A stretch of 64,000 bases of DNA from Calliopum simillimum (GCA_951812925.1 OX638370.1:93634897-93698896); one strand, 5' to 3'; shown: positions 11,763-24,180, counted from the first letter of the stretch. Made by a program: numbers and translations. Notes: generated by a model from the letters alone, not told the origin.

Positions 11763-12358
11763 GTGAGTTCAACCCAACCAGCAACCAGCTGACCGACTTG
11801 CCAAATACAAGAAAGAAAAAAATCAGCAAAAACGGGAATCAAAAATATTCGGAAGTCACTATGCGACGACGATTAACAGGTTGGGCACACTTTTTTTTGG
11901 TTGGTGCTGCTGAGGTTGTTAATGAACCGATGACAGACACATTAAAGAATCATTTCACTTTTCATCGACACTTGTCTGATGTTGTTTTTGCCTTTTTCTT
12001 GCGATGTTTTTTTACAAAAAAAAAAAAAAAAAAAACTGGATTGCGTTATTTTTTGGCTGTCGTTACGTCAACTAAAGTGTGCTTGATCGAACCAACCAAC
12101 CACCACCTACTCCAAACACAGAGTGTAAAAAATCTTAATCGGCTTACTGGCTTCTGATTTGTTTGATTCCCCCACTCCCCCCTATATTATTTCATTCATA
12201 CATTCAATTCAATCTTTTTTTCATTTTCATTTCTTGTTTTATTCTACTCTTTCTCATGTTCCTGTTCTACATCTGTTTTTTTCGCTCTCAACTGAACAAC
12301 CGGACTTTCTGTTCTGACTTCTTCGGGACTATGTTTTTGATTCGATGCATGTCTGCAG
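11763..12358 (+). other. intron between exons a and b (596 bp)
   Basis: It is a short intron with a T/C-rich second half (12180-12300) ahead of the acceptor. Several open frames run through it but none resembles a protein. Its small size next to the multi-kb introns suits coupled splicing of exons a to c. Confidence 0.85.
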
Positions 12359-12793
12359 GGTCCACATCAAACCAGCGGTGCTGGCCCAGTTTCATCGAAT
12401 GTAAACAATCAGACACCCAGTCCAGGACCATACATCACACCAGACAGCTATGGCATGTATACGACACGCCTGCCAGCGGGTTCGGCATCGACATTCATCT
12501 CGGAACCCTACTACCGCGAATATTTCGCTTCCGATGGCCAAGGTGGCTATGCACCGGCACGCACCATCTACGGCGGCGAGAGTGAAGGTCCACAGCCGGG
12601 CACCACATATGAGGGACGTTTCACAACAACCACCACAACGGCGGCGCAGCATACAACGAAAAACAACAACAACAACACTCCTGTCTATGCAAAGACGGTC
12701 ACTGCCGCTGGCCTGACTGTCGATCTACCAAGTCCCGACTCGGGTATCGGCACAGATGCGATTACGCCGCGGGATCAAAATAATATTCAACAG
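12359..12793 (+). CDS. grh: grh exon b (window residues 41-185)
   Basis: This is the longest exon in the window: 435 bp, 145 codons, phase 0 at both ends. The acceptor is TGTCTGCAG and the donor GTGCGT. It starts GPHQTSGAGPVSSNVNNQTP and continues through a Tyr/Gly-rich part (PYITPDSYGMY, SEPYYREYFASDGQGGY) to a low-complexity Thr/Asn run, then to VDLPSPDSGIGTDAITPRDQ. DSGIG resembles a DSGxxS-type phosphodegron core, but this is speculative. The Asn run is encoded by repeated AAC codons (12661-12675), so its length may vary between related flies. Codon use is GC-richer than the introns. It lies just upstream of the CP2 domain; no fold is expected. An overlapping open frame on the opposite strand is a shadow. 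Confidence 0.92.
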
Positions 12794-13436
12794 GTGCGTG
12801 TTACATTGATTGTTGTTGCCCTCTCAATACATAGATAGATAGATACACACATATAACATCTAACTACACATATACTTACATAGTGCATCTTTAACATACA
12901 TATACATACATAGCGAATATTGATTGTAAACTGTAATCTGTAAAATGTAAATTTCCAATTCAAAATTTAAAAAAAAAAAATGTTGTTCTTGTAATTGTTG
13001 TTGCATGTTATGTTCTTGAAAAAAAATATACAAACAAAAAACAAAAACTCGAATGCGTGTTGCGTCCATGTTTCTTAGCGCTCATCCCCATACAAACACT
13101 TAGATACAATCCTTTTTTTGGAAAAAACTCAACTCGATCGAACTCAAACTGAAGCGTTCGTTCTCGATCGATCTTGTCTTGTAAATGCGCGCAGTACAAG
13201 GCGATGAAACGCTTAGCTTTCTGTTAGTTAGCCCTGTAAGTGTTTATTCTAATTGTCGTTGTTTTTTTGTTGTGCTTGCTGTTGTTGTTGCAATTTGAAA
13301 CGATCGATCGATCGCCGCCATAGAACGGCGATCGCGCGAACTGCCTCTTCCTTTTTGACACTTTGACTCATGTATTTCTTTTCTTTTTTTTTTGATTTTT
13401 CTTATCTCTCTCTCTCACACACACACAAACATACAG
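12794..13436 (+). other. intron between exons b and c (643 bp)
   Basis: It contains TAGATAGATAGATA near 12832, a GATCGATCGATCG cluster near 13303-13320 and a TCTCTCTC/CACACACA tract just upstream of the acceptor. No gene is present. Confidence 0.85.
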
Positions 13437-13663
13437 TCATTCGACTATACAGAGCTCTGCCAACCGGGAACCCTACTGGATGGAAGCGGTGCAATTCCAG
13501 TTTCGGTCAATAGCATACAGAGGGCCACAGTTAGCGTGCATGGCGGCCAAAATAGCCCGACCACGTCATTAGGCGGAACGAGTGCCAATGGAACAACAAG
13601 ATCAAGGCCGTGGCATGACTTTGGACGCCAGAATGATGCAGACAAAATACAAATACCAAAAAT
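13437..13663 (+). CDS. grh: grh exon c, entry into CP2 DNA-binding domain (residues 186-261, last codon split)
   Basis: The exon is 227 bp, entering in phase 0 and leaving with two bases of a codon (AT) completed by A of the next exon to give Ile. The acceptor follows a long TCTCTC/CACACA pyrimidine tract and ATACAG; the donor is GTAAGT. It encodes SFDYTELCQPGTLLDGSG, then a Ser/Gly/Asn linker, then RSRPWHDFGRQNDADKIQIP, which is the signature start of the Grainyhead CP2 domain. The first half is linker and the last 25 residues or so belong to the immunoglobulin-like DNA-binding core. The open frame that runs past the donor for two more codons is intron read-through. Confidence 0.94.
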
Positions 13664-14940
13664 GTAAGTATCTATGCATCCATCCAACATACCAAACCAC
13701 AAACAAACAACTTGTACTGGTCCGTGTACAAGAGGAAAAACAATCCTCAAAGCTTCTTCCATTCATGAACAGCAAACAACAAGCAACCTACGTAAGTTAG
13801 CATTTGTTGTTGCTGTTGTTGTTGGTGTTCTGGTTCTGTTCTGTCGTTCCCAGTCGTTAACAGTGGAGATCGTTAAAATTTCCATCGATTTTGCGGACAT
13901 GTGTCACCAATAACACGAAATAGACCAACATCGCGTTCGAGCGGAGCGCTAGCATGGCAATCCAACTAACAAGCTAAACAAATACATGACATCTCAATTC
14001 AATGTTGCAATGAGGAGGTTGGTGCTTCATTTCGCTGTTACCTACTCGTATATGGCAGTTATAGTTGGCTCGAAAATCCCATTCAAATACGCGAATGTAA
14101 ACTTGATTGCTCAAACATTTAAGGAGGAAGCCCACGTCAGCGACATCCTTCTCAATTGTTTAGTGTGTGCGCTGTGGGAAAAACTAATATTAACTATCAT
14201 ATTATTGGCGATTGAACTATTAATATCTGGAATTCAGAATAATTTTTTCTTTATAGCCCAATTATAGAATGTTAAGAAGAGTTAGGCGGGGCTTAAACAG
14301 TATCCAGGAAGCAATAAAAAATGACAGTACTCTATTGTGTGAGAACACAGGGCAACAATGATTTTGCGGGGTAAGGCTTTGGAGTTGATTTTGAGTAATC
14401 ATGGGCAAATGAATACGAAAAAAATACCAGATTCGCCGAATTCCCACTAGTTCTTAAGATATTCTCGCTTAAAAGTGAAAAACACTGTTCTGAGTTATTT
14501 TTGAAGTTATATCACACTTACAGGTAAACAGCGTAATTAATTCCCGCCAATGACATCTGATAACATCTTCCTCATTCAACTTTACCTTTCAACTTTTCCA
14601 ATTGGATCATTACTTTCCGCATTAAAATAAGATATCTGAACTTCACAGAAATGCAATTTAGTCCTTTGTTTGGAATTTAAATACCTTCACTTAAATGGAC
14701 GATAAATCTGAAAGTAAGGATCCAAACGGAAAAGTTAATATATAAAGTTTGTCAGAAAGATTATGACTATCTGATGGCATTAGCAAAACTGATTTACGCT
14801 CTTTATTGTAAATCTGATATATCTTCAAATATGACTCAAAACATCTATTTTTACATTTTTAAGCAGCGATATCTTGATAACTAGAGTCAATTCTTAATGC
14901 AATAATGGGTAACCAGTCCCAGCCTAGTAAAATTTATACT
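13664..14940. other. intron DNA, nothing firm
   Basis: First part of the 4.3-kb intron. I see no recognisable element. A GTTGTTGCTGTTGTTGTTGG tract lies near 13806. Confidence 0.5.
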
Positions 14941-15560
14941 GAAGTAGTGGCGGCTACAAAACTTGACCGTAGATTTTTCTGGTGCCACGGGAGTCAGTAG
15001 CTGGGTCTTCCGACTGACTATTGGGTTGGACCTTCGAGGACGCAACGCAAATAGAATCTATACCAAGAAAGCAGTGATAATCCAATTACCTTTTGTTTGT
15101 ATAAGAGTATTCTCACCGCATCGAATAATTGTATTATTATATCCAAATTTTGAGTATGCAGTTTTGTAATGGGTCTTAGCAGAATAAGAATCACTATTAA
15201 ATCGTGCTGAATTCCAAAATACTATAGCATTGAAGGAAACGAACAGGCTAATGAACTGGCTCAAAAATAGTTCTTCTCAGATATCAACCTTCTTCCAATT
15301 CTGAGGTACCTAAAACATATGTTGCCGCAATCTTAAAAAAGTGGTTTGTCCGTTTGCTGACGTTAATACCTGCATTTAACTCATAATGAGTACTGTAAAA
15401 GTTGCGGGAGGGGAAGAATCCGTGATGAATGCTTAGGTCTTCAAAACCAACGTCGCCGTTTCATGCGTGCAAGGTTTATTGAGAACCTAGTAGTTACAGT
15501 GTAGGTACTCTTTGATATTCTTACCAATTTTGTTAGATAATCCGATAGGTACAGATATCA
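14940..15560 (+). pseudogene. LINE (non-LTR retrotransposon) C-terminal remnant
   Basis: Near 15220-15270 the frame reads YSIEGNEQANELAQK, the conserved C-terminal part of the RNase H domain in Jockey/LOA/R1-type LINEs (usual form: H..I.GNE.AD.LA). Upstream, VDFSGATGVSSWVF may be the decayed start of the RNase H domain. Downstream about 15400-15490 fits the variable tail that follows it. Stops and frameshifts are frequent. The clade cannot be decided. Confidence 0.5.
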
Positions 15561-15756
15561 AAAGGTGCCAACGGTATAATTTCCCATTTAAGAAAAACTT
15601 CTTCCTGACCTAATCCAATCAATCACCGAAAATAACGTAATCTTAATTTGGGTCGATGCTGATTTCCTAATTTTCCTGAGATTCCTTCAAACCCTCCGAA
15701 GAATACAATTTTTCAAACTGCTCAAAATTGGATACTGATTCGAGGTCGAATCAACA

Positions 15757-15858
15757 CATCCGTGAATGTACAACTCGTAACGTAAAATCCTGTATTTTAA
15801 CCGTATTTCGCATTATTAAATACATGATTCTACGTCACGAATTGTACGTTCACGGATG
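15757..15858. repeat. 41-bp-arm hairpin
   Basis: The left arm starts CATCCGTGAATGTACAA and the right arm ends TTGTACGTTCACGGATG; the arms are 15757-15797 and 15818-15858, with five mismatches and a 20-base loop. It may be a tiny fold-back or part of an eroded transposon, since a mariner scrap lies immediately to the right. Confidence 0.7.
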
Positions 15859-16000
15859 CGGTGATTCAGCCCCTGATCTTTCATATTGGGGGACAGAAAA
15901 AAAGTTGAAGGAAGCCAGATCGGGAAAATATGTTGGTAGTGGGAACAATTCATAACGTAATTCGTAAGATTTGGCCCCGACAATTCCGTATGATTGTGCT

Positions 16001-16192
16001 TTAATTTCTCGTCCGAATGTAATTATGTCTCCCTGAAAAAATCCGAAAGATTATTCCCTCCAAATCCCATAGAATCGTTGTCATGAACTTCCCTGCCATC
16101 TTTACTTTCTTCGGAGCTGATGAAAATCTATTGTTTCGACTACTATGTATCGGTGACAACACGGCGTAAAAGCTTCTACGAACTTTGCTCAT
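16001..16192 (-). pseudogene. mariner-like transposase fragment
   Basis: The minus frame reads APKKVKMAGKFMTTILWDLE followed by GIIF. It matches the conserved mariner block around the middle catalytic region (usual form: PKK.K...SAGKVM.T.FWD..GII). Only about 60 residues survive, without ends or the neighbouring D-containing motifs. Confidence 0.65.
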
Positions 16193-17990
16193 ACTGGTCT
16201 AAACACTGCATTGACATCGACTTGTCTACCGGTTCAGAACCTTTCTCATACGTATCTTATCATGTGAAATATTGATTGCCGTTTCATAAAAGACCTCTAC
16301 GGTATCTGTCACTTCACGAACATTAGTGTGGCGATCAGGCAGAATCATATCGGGAACCTTTTTAACGAATTCTTCGATAACAGCGTATTTGTTTGAAAGT
16401 ATTTTGAAAAATCCGACTAAATTCATAATGGGGAAGAGAGCAGTTATCCATAGAGCCCATTTCTTGACTGGTTTGATGCTCTTCACAGTACTAGATATTT
16501 CAAAAGCAAAAATTATGAATCTGCAAAGACTCTACAAAATGCTTATTCAGCGGAAAGATTAAACTTCATTGAAAATAGCGTGGATCTCCGCGTTCCATTG
16601 AATAAATGTTTTCAATCGATCGATAATAGCTTAATAGATTGACAGAATTTAGTTGCTAAAACTCTTGGAATATGCGTATCTGATATGCATCTAACAAGTA
16701 ATCACTATGACGAATTGCTAAATATATCGGTCAATACCATACACTGCATTGCATTCGAATTCAAAAGTCCATTAGATTCCATTTGAAGTTTAGATGCATG
16801 CCAATCCGACAATAGTTAACTCAATTTTTATGCCACATTGGTTACGATCAGCCAGAGCAGCAGCAGCAGGCTGGCTAATGGTTGCGATTATTTGAATTTT
16901 TAATAAATTTTCAATGTTTCATTTGTGAGCATCATCCGCTAGTATGTAAATTGGAGCAGTTTGGGTTTCTCCATTTCAAATTCAATCGCGATGAGCATCT
17001 TTAATTGCATTGATCTTGATGCCAGAACTTTACTTTGGTGGCCGATACATAGCATTACTTCTCTTTGCGCGCAGCCCAGTCAAATCAAATTGTTGAGTGG
17101 GCAAGAAGAGAGCGCAACTCAACTGAACATAAACTCATTTGCTGGACCAACAACATCGCTTCGCAACTTTACCAGGCAGTACACCTGATTAGACAGATTT
17201 GTGCACCGCTGTGCTGTTCATTCCGCAGCCTTTACTCTAAACATGAAGCCCTACACTGCGGCTGGGGCAATTCATTTCATTCGGTTATGTTGTCTTGTTA
17301 ATCAGGAGAAACATTTTGCGCCGCGAATGTCGAATTTCCAATTGAACAGTGATATGTGGCACTAATGGGTGATGCTACATTCGCATTGAATGATCAGCAT
17401 CCTTTATTCCATAGTACAGCGATCAGTCAATTATGATGCACAACAACAGCAACAAGACATGACGGAGTGAAAGACAACGGAAGTGTCAGCGTCAAGAGAA
17501 ATCTCTTGGTTTTGCAGCGCAGATGAATTCCTCCGCTCAATGGCGACTGTTGATTGTTGCAGACAACGTACATACTCGTACATATTCTGTATGATGTCTT
17601 CCATTTACATATATAGATAGTACGTACGGATCGTGATTGCCTAATCGCATGTTGCGATGGCGCGCAGCAAAAGCCACATGCGATGGGATGCGTCGTCGTT
17701 GCAACTCGTCGTAATGGCTTTTGATGTATTGCCAGAATCCAAATTCAAATCGCAATGGAAAAAGCTTTTGACGGAACGTTCATGAGTTTGCATAATTCGT
17801 AATCGTTGTGCCATAAAAGTATGAGAGGATCTCGTTGTTTGTGTCATGGACACTTTGTTGGTTAATGTGAATTGATGGCTTAAAAGGGTGTCGTGGGTCA
17901 ATGAAGACATTTAGCACTCACACTAAATGGTCGCTAATTTCAGAGTTATGAATTGCAACATCCTGTTTATTTCTTTTTCTATATTTGCAG
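16193..17990. other. intron DNA before exon d, mostly unique
   Basis: No gene or transposon end is recognised. An 86-codon minus frame at 16226-16486 adjoins the mariner scrap but matches nothing I know. 16800-17900 is GC-richer and repeat-poor and might hold regulatory sequence. Confidence 0.5.
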
Positions 17991-18153
17991 ATTTTCAAAT
18001 GTGGGATTCAGATACCACTTGGAAAGCCCAATCAGTTCATCGCAACGCCGAGAAGATGATCGAATAACATACATTAACAAAGGACAATTCTATGGCATTA
18101 CATTGGAATATGTGCCCGATACGGACAAACCAATCAAGAATACAACTGTTAAG
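17991..18153 (+). CDS. grh: grh exon d, CP2 core (residues 261-315)
   Basis: The exon is 163 bp. The acceptor is CTATATTTGCAG and the donor AAG/GTAAGT. Its first base completes an Ile codon, after which it reads [40 protein letters not shown] and [14 protein letters not shown], ending in phase 0. This is a highly conserved beta-strand region of the CP2 fold shared by Drosophila Grh and vertebrate GRHL1-3. The family assignment is unambiguous. The 4.3-kb intron before it carries a mariner scrap, a LINE scrap and unique DNA. Confidence 0.96.
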
Positions 18154-20080
18154 GTAAGTGAACTTGAGTAACTTTTTAATTTTAATCTTTTTCTTGATGT
18201 TGCTGATGAATGCCGTATGAAATAGATAAAGTAGATAAAAAAAAAAACTATATCATTTGCATTTGTAACGACTTTTTAGCGAATTACAAAAAAAAAAAAT
18301 GTAGCTCCGGTTTTGATGCTTGATGAATCGGTAGCATAATCAACTTAAATGTAGTGCATTCTTATCATTATCCCATATCTTTCAATTTTAATGATCTTCG
18401 ATGTGATCTTTAGATATCGCAATGTGCGAGCAAAAGGATTGCGTCTTTGGATCGTAGTGTTCATAGCCCTTAAGCGATTTGTCTTGCTACGCTTGATACG
18501 TTGGGTCGTCGTCAGCAGCGGAATGTTTGCAATTTAATTCACCCTCTTTGCCCTGCACAATACCACGTGATTACATCAACGACGCAACGTCACAATGATA
18601 ATGATGATTGCAGCGACGACGCGCTGACGTTGATAGATGATTTGTACATTTATTTGAATTAGAATTTGAATTTAAATTGCGTCCTCTTTTTTTTTTTTGC
18701 CTATCTTTCCTTGTGTTTATTCAGGACTCGACACTTTTTTTTTCCTATCCACAAAGATCCCATTTCAGATAAAGCAAAACAGACAGTCGCACTCAATCTG
18801 ACTGACTACTGACAATCGACGAGATCAACTGACATCTACCGAATATGTACTCTGACTACTGAATGACGAATGATCTTTAAGATACTTGAGCTTGAGCTGA
18901 GCGCTCTTGATATGCAAATTTCGCAGAACAAAAATGTTGTCGAAAGGATGTATACGCGCGTTTCCTTTCGGCAAGATACTGTTACAGTTATTGTTCCAGT
19001 TGTTGTTTGTGTAACGGGGCCAATGTGTGAGAATGCCTAGCAATGAATTGCAATTTGTTTGTTCAACTGCTCGATGAAGGGTTCAACCATGTGGGAATTG
19101 GTTAAAGTGTTTGCGTTAGTTACCCTTAAATTAAAGCTTTATTTGTACTTATATATGTATGAATGTACTTATGTCAATAACTCTATGCCTAGAGTACAGT
19201 TACTAAATAATTATAAAATAATATATTATGTTATATTAATATATTATGTATATATACCTGATTTAAATAAACGGAATGTTACGACAAAAAGATACAACAA
19301 AAATAGTTCGTTCTTTTATTGTATGAACTAACTCGTGTGTCACCGTTTCAAATAAATTAAGTGAGGCTTCTATTAATGTCCACTGCTAAAGTACGTGGTC
19401 GGATTTTAGTTTTTCGTATGATATCCGACCTGTCTTGAATGCCTAGTTTCGATAACCTACCAAAGCGTTGTGAATTATGGAACTTTTTTCTTTCTATAAT
19501 GCTGCGGATAGTCTAAATATGTACTTCTTTCAACGCCGCTTGCAATCTAATAAAGGGATTTTCCATCCTTACGCTTCCTAATTTTTTTTATTCAAGAGTG
19601 GTTTCTTCTGATTTTCTTCCCATCTAACTTTTTCTAAAAAACGAAGTTTTTCGCTTAAAAAAAAAACTGACAAAACAGAACTGAGCTACCGCAAACTAAC
19701 TGTAAATTGAATTCTAAGAGTGCCCCAAATACCTTTGGATTATTCTTTTATTTTGTTTTTAAAATATAGCCAATTTTTTAGAATTCCGAATACTTTTGTG
19801 TATTGAATTTAAGTAGAATTTTGCTTATAATCTCTTTTTTCATTTTTAAGTTACATTTTAGGAAAGCTTCTTTTAATAAATAAAACTAGATATTAACCGC
19901 GCTATAAATATTAAGAGTGTTTCAAAAAAAATTAATTCGTAATTAAAAAATTTTACGATTTTTTAAAAAATTTTCAAATTCCGAATACTTTTGTGAGCCT
20001 CTGTAAGTATAAGACTCAGTGTCATGACTGACTTCGAATCAACAACCAAACTGTTTCTTCGTAAGGTAGATTAAGCAGAC
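18154..20080. other. intron DNA after exon d
   Basis: No gene is recognised. 18400-18660 is GC-richer and repeat-free. 19380-20000 is AT-rich and contains a phrase like TCCGAATACTTTTGTG twice (about 19787 and 19979). Confidence 0.5.
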
Positions 20081-20439
20081 TATCAAATAAATAGATCAAG
20101 ACTGGTGCTGGGCAAAATTCTCTCTTCTTTTTTGTCTCGTTTTATCCTATACGATAAGATACGTAAAAAGTCCTCGCTTTGATACGAAAATACCGTAGGG
20201 TCGCGTTTTCCCCAGCACCGGTCAAGACTTTTTTCTTTTGTGATACTCTTACATAAAGTTTGCAATAGACAGCTCTACAGCTCCCACAATTACTGAAAGT
20301 TGTCACAAAAAGCACCTGCCATGACGGCTCAATCTCATGGTATTCTTCACACACAGTCCGTGTACGACAGACGGCGCAACCTTCCATTAGCATAAAGCCG
20401 ATAGTTGGTTTCTACTTTTAGAATCATTTGATCTGACAC

Positions 20440-21600
20440 AATTCCTTCCAATGGTAGGAAAATGAAAGCTCTGCCATTCTTTGGGTCATGGCACCCGGTT
20501 GAGAATGCAATTGTACACCGAGTATTCAAACTCTTCCTGCGATTTACGTCCAAACCACAGCCACCACGAAACTCCCCGAAGGGCCATCCCAATAGTCAGT
20601 TAGAATATCCAGCGAACCGGATGCTCCAAAGAGCTACTCACTTCCGTGGTACCAGAATAATCTCTGGTCAGATTTCGTAATAATACGCCACTGTTAGTAT
20701 CAGCCTGGGACTAATCACCCATGTCGATTTATCATGGATTGTGGGAACACGTTTCTTGGTGCATTCCTCCCTTCAAGAAAGCTCAAGACTTTCTTGGGAG
20801 TGGTAGTCCTATCCTAGGTTGCTATGCTCACTTAACCATGTACGACTCGACTTACTATGGATCGTGGGAACACCTTACCAAGTGCGGATTTCTCAGAGAA
20901 ATCCTCAAAATCCTGTCTTGGATTGCTTTTTACCACTTTGCCGTATGCATAACGTGACAATTGGGATAAAAGAGAAAAACCCTGATCTCTCCAAATGTCA
21001 CGCCATTCCGCCTTCCTGCTTTGGCTGGTAGTCGACGGCGACACTGCGGTCAACGATGTCACTGCCAACTACCATTACCAGGGTTTGCCGCTGGGAGGCA
21101 GCAGGCTGCTTGAGCCCAGACAATGTCTAGCCAACAGCCTCTATCGTTTCGTTTCACCACTCCTCTGTTAACCTCCTGTTAACCAACGTTTGAACCTACT
21201 TCTATCAACGCTTCTGGCGGAGGGAGATCCGAATTGTCTGATCAGATCTCCCACCCCCTCCAAATAACTGGGTGATGGTAGGTCGGGGCCGGCCTACCAT
21301 CAACCCGTGCTTAACCATCTTTCGACAGCCTGGGTGGGGAGGACCTAGATCCTCCACCACCCTATGCGTCACCATCTTTCGCCTTCATTGCGACCATTCG
21401 GTCCACAACTTTGACACTCCTTATAACCGGCCGTGCACAACACAAGGTTAGAAAGGTTGGACCAGACCAATTCATTGCCTCCCATCTGAGTTGTGGAAGA
21501 GACAATCTTCTCCGCAACCCTACCAACTACGAAACAAGAGAGCCTGCTAACTGACACCATCTTCTGCCGGGTTGCTTCAACCCCCAAGTATCGCAGACCG
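20440..21600. other. GC-richer block, unclassified, possible retroelement remnant
   Basis: Base composition here is clearly richer in G and C than the surrounding intron, and frames are open on both strands without a protein I recognise. It contains a roughly 127-bp duplication: GATTGTGGGAACACGTTTC near 20738 and GATCGTGGGAACACC near 20862. The composition and cut-off borders suggest an old LINE or other insertion, but I found no RT, endonuclease or zinc-knuckle motif. Confidence 0.35.
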
Positions 21601-23021
21601 ATATTTTGTGATCAGTTCTAGAGTACGAAATCAGATAATAGAATTCTATGAAAATAGTGGCATGGACAAACGTGGTCACGATAGCAAGTTAATAATGACG
21701 CATACAAATTAATCCTTCCAAATTTGTCATTGAAGTCATTTTGCGGGATTTTGAAAGAAAACTGCAAATGCGAAAAGAAAAAAATGAACAGTTTGATCGT
21801 TTGTCATTTGAAAATTAAGTATTGAAATATTTGGCGGAATTTTAGACAAATTCCTTGATTGCAACGTGGAGTATGAAATTATTTTAAGGCATGTTATCCG
21901 AAAGTAGTAAAGTAGTGTTAAATTTTAAAGGGATTAGTAAAAACTAAAAAATTAGTAATGATCCTTCTTGAGTTAAATTGTTTAATATCTTTTATCATAT
22001 GAAAATGGCAAACACAACTTACCTTCCTGACAGGATTCTAACATCATTTTCAACAGATCTCGCAAAGGATCTTCAGTGGTGCTCTTTTAACGATTTTTGA
22101 GTTAATTATTTTCTTCTCAGCTATTTGTTTCAGTTGAATTAGTTGTGCTTCTACAGCCTTATTCCTGCGTCTTACTTTCGACTTATTTTGCATAGTTTTC
22201 CAATAAATTATGCTTTGCGCTGAAGAAGACCAAAAGAAAAAAAAAAGGAATCTATATAAAGTGTCAAAATTAATTTATATTTGTTTTCCCAATCTGCCCC
22301 TTTCGCGTTTTGAGTTCCAGCAACCGAAAAGCGCGCTGCGAGAGAAACGGCAGCCAAACAAAGGTAAAGCGGAAGTGCATGCAAATTGCGCTTGAATATA
22401 AATTACGGGAAGGTCTACGAAACAGAGATGAGAGAGAAAAATCATCTAGAACGGCAGCGAACAAACACACGGCAGCTTCCTTTTTAGCGCATTGATACCG
22501 TGGCGAATTCAGAAGATCTACTGCTGCTTGCGCTCTGATCTTATTCGTCTTTGTCCTGACATAGAACTTGGCGGAGAGGGTGATGATACGCACAAAGGGC
22601 TACAGCATCGCAATCATTGTTGTTGTTATCGAGTAAACTTAAGGCATAAATCATACGTTTGAAAAATGCTTTAAAGAAAAAATAAAAATGCAAATGTTTT
22701 TTTTTTAAGAAATTCTTTAAAAGGATGAATTACGCGTAAAGGATGTAGTGTTGCTTTTATTTTAGGATGTTGAGAAAAGGCGTTGGACCTGAAACAAAAT
22801 TTGACTTTTTGTGAATTTCAATTAAAAAATTTTTGTGTAACATTTAAAGTTGTGACAGTGCAATTTAAAGATTTAAATTCATCAGCATTTTTTTTTTTTT
22901 TTTTTTTTTTGCAAAAAGTGCGGCATTTGTGCTTTAAAATTCAGTCTGCTTTCATTCGAATAACCTCCACAGTATCTGCTAATTACTCATTTGTCAATTT
23001 TTATAATTTTCTCTCCTACAG
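21600..23021. other. intron DNA before exon e
   Basis: Nothing certain is seen. A 107-codon minus frame (22270-22593) looks like a chance frame in GC-richer intron. A T-run lies at about 22889-22911. Confidence 0.5.
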
Positions 23022-23133
23022 AGTGTCATTATGTTGATGTTTCGCGAGGAGAAGAGTCCCGATGATGAAATCAAAGCTTGGCAATTCTGGCATAGTCGGC
23101 AGCATTCGGTGAAACAGAGAATTCTAGACGCTG
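23022..23133 (+). CDS. grh: grh exon e, CP2 core (residues 316-353)
   Basis: The exon is 112 bp between CTCCTACAG and GTAAGT. It enters in phase 0 and leaves with one base of an Asp codon (G + AT of the next exon). It reads SVIMLMFREEKSPDDEIKAW then QFWHSRQHSVKQRILDA. EEKSP and the Trp-rich AWQFWHSRQHSVKQRI segment are hallmarks of Grainyhead-type CP2 domains. A competing AG two bases downstream (ACAGAG) would break the frame and is rejected. A long poly-T tract (about 22889-22911) lies 110 bp upstream of the acceptor. Confidence 0.96.
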
Positions 23134-23680
23134 GTAAGTTAACGCGCATAAGAAATCAAATTAAATAAACAAACTTATGATGGTAATTAAGTGGTGGGGG
23201 GGGGGCCGATGGCGCCCAATGCAGCGCATTCAACATTTGAGTGGAGTCAAAGTCAAAGTGTAATGGGGGCTTCCCTGCAGCGCAGTGTCGTGTGTCGTGC
23301 GCTTTTGTGAGTTGTTAACAACATCGCTATATCAATTGTTTGAATGTCCTTACTTCATTTATTCTCGCAAAAATTATGTTTAGGTCATTTAAGATTGTAT
23401 GGCATTTTGCATTGAAACCAACTATCTTTTTTCAGCTCTCGAATAGAAGAACACATTATTTAACATATTTCATCTATTTCATATGTACTAGTATGTTTCA
23501 ACAAACTGAAAATCTGCATTTTTCTTGTGTCCTTTTACAGTGAACTGCTGAGAATTTTAAGTTTAATAAAAATTACTACTAAATTAGGGTATGGTGATGT
23601 TTTTGTGATTCTTTTAGGATTATAAAATTGCTTTGTTTAGCTAAAATCCGAGGTGTTCGGTTTTGCAAATTGTACCAAAT
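23134..23680. other. intron DNA after exon e
   Basis: It contains a G-run at about 23194-23203. No gene or repeat is recognised. Confidence 0.5.
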
Positions 23681-24180
23681 TACTCATTACAAAAGAATCA
23701 AACAAAAAGGTCCTTTTTGACGCATTTTTCGAAGTTGAATTCGAATCTGGTCCCTGAATCTATTTATCACTTCAGGGTTTTGAGATATTTTAATCTAAAG
23801 GATAGCAAAAACACGGTTTTACGTTATGTTTGAAGTTTCATAACAGGACATGATAGTTCCTAACCATAAAACCTGATATGGTTGTAGAAAGCTATAGCCA
23901 TTCTCTTCAAAATGCACCTTGAGTTATATTGATACCTCTTTGTTCTCCAAAATATCCTTACCTTAAAAGATAAAGTGCAAAAATCAAGATTTTTTGATTA
24001 TTCAATTAACGATATTTCTGAGAAAACAAAACACATTTATATACATATATGTACATAATTTAAAGTGCGTTTTGAAAAGAAAAAACCATTACTTTTAACT
24101 ATCATATCAAGTCTTATGGTTTAAAACTACCCTTTCGAAAAATAGCGTTTTCTGATTCTTTACATTAGAAAATATGATCA
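23680..24180. repeat. partial relative of palindrome P4
   Basis: GAATTCGAATCTGG, TTTTGAGATATTTTAATCTAAA and a 'cataacaggac' motif occur in the same order as in the left arm of the palindrome at 33724-34647. Only one arm is evident here. Confidence 0.5.

Noticed and set aside
22270..22593. 107-codon minus-strand frame
   Set aside because: It begins at an arbitrary ATG in unique intron DNA, overlaps a plus-strand open frame and matches no family.
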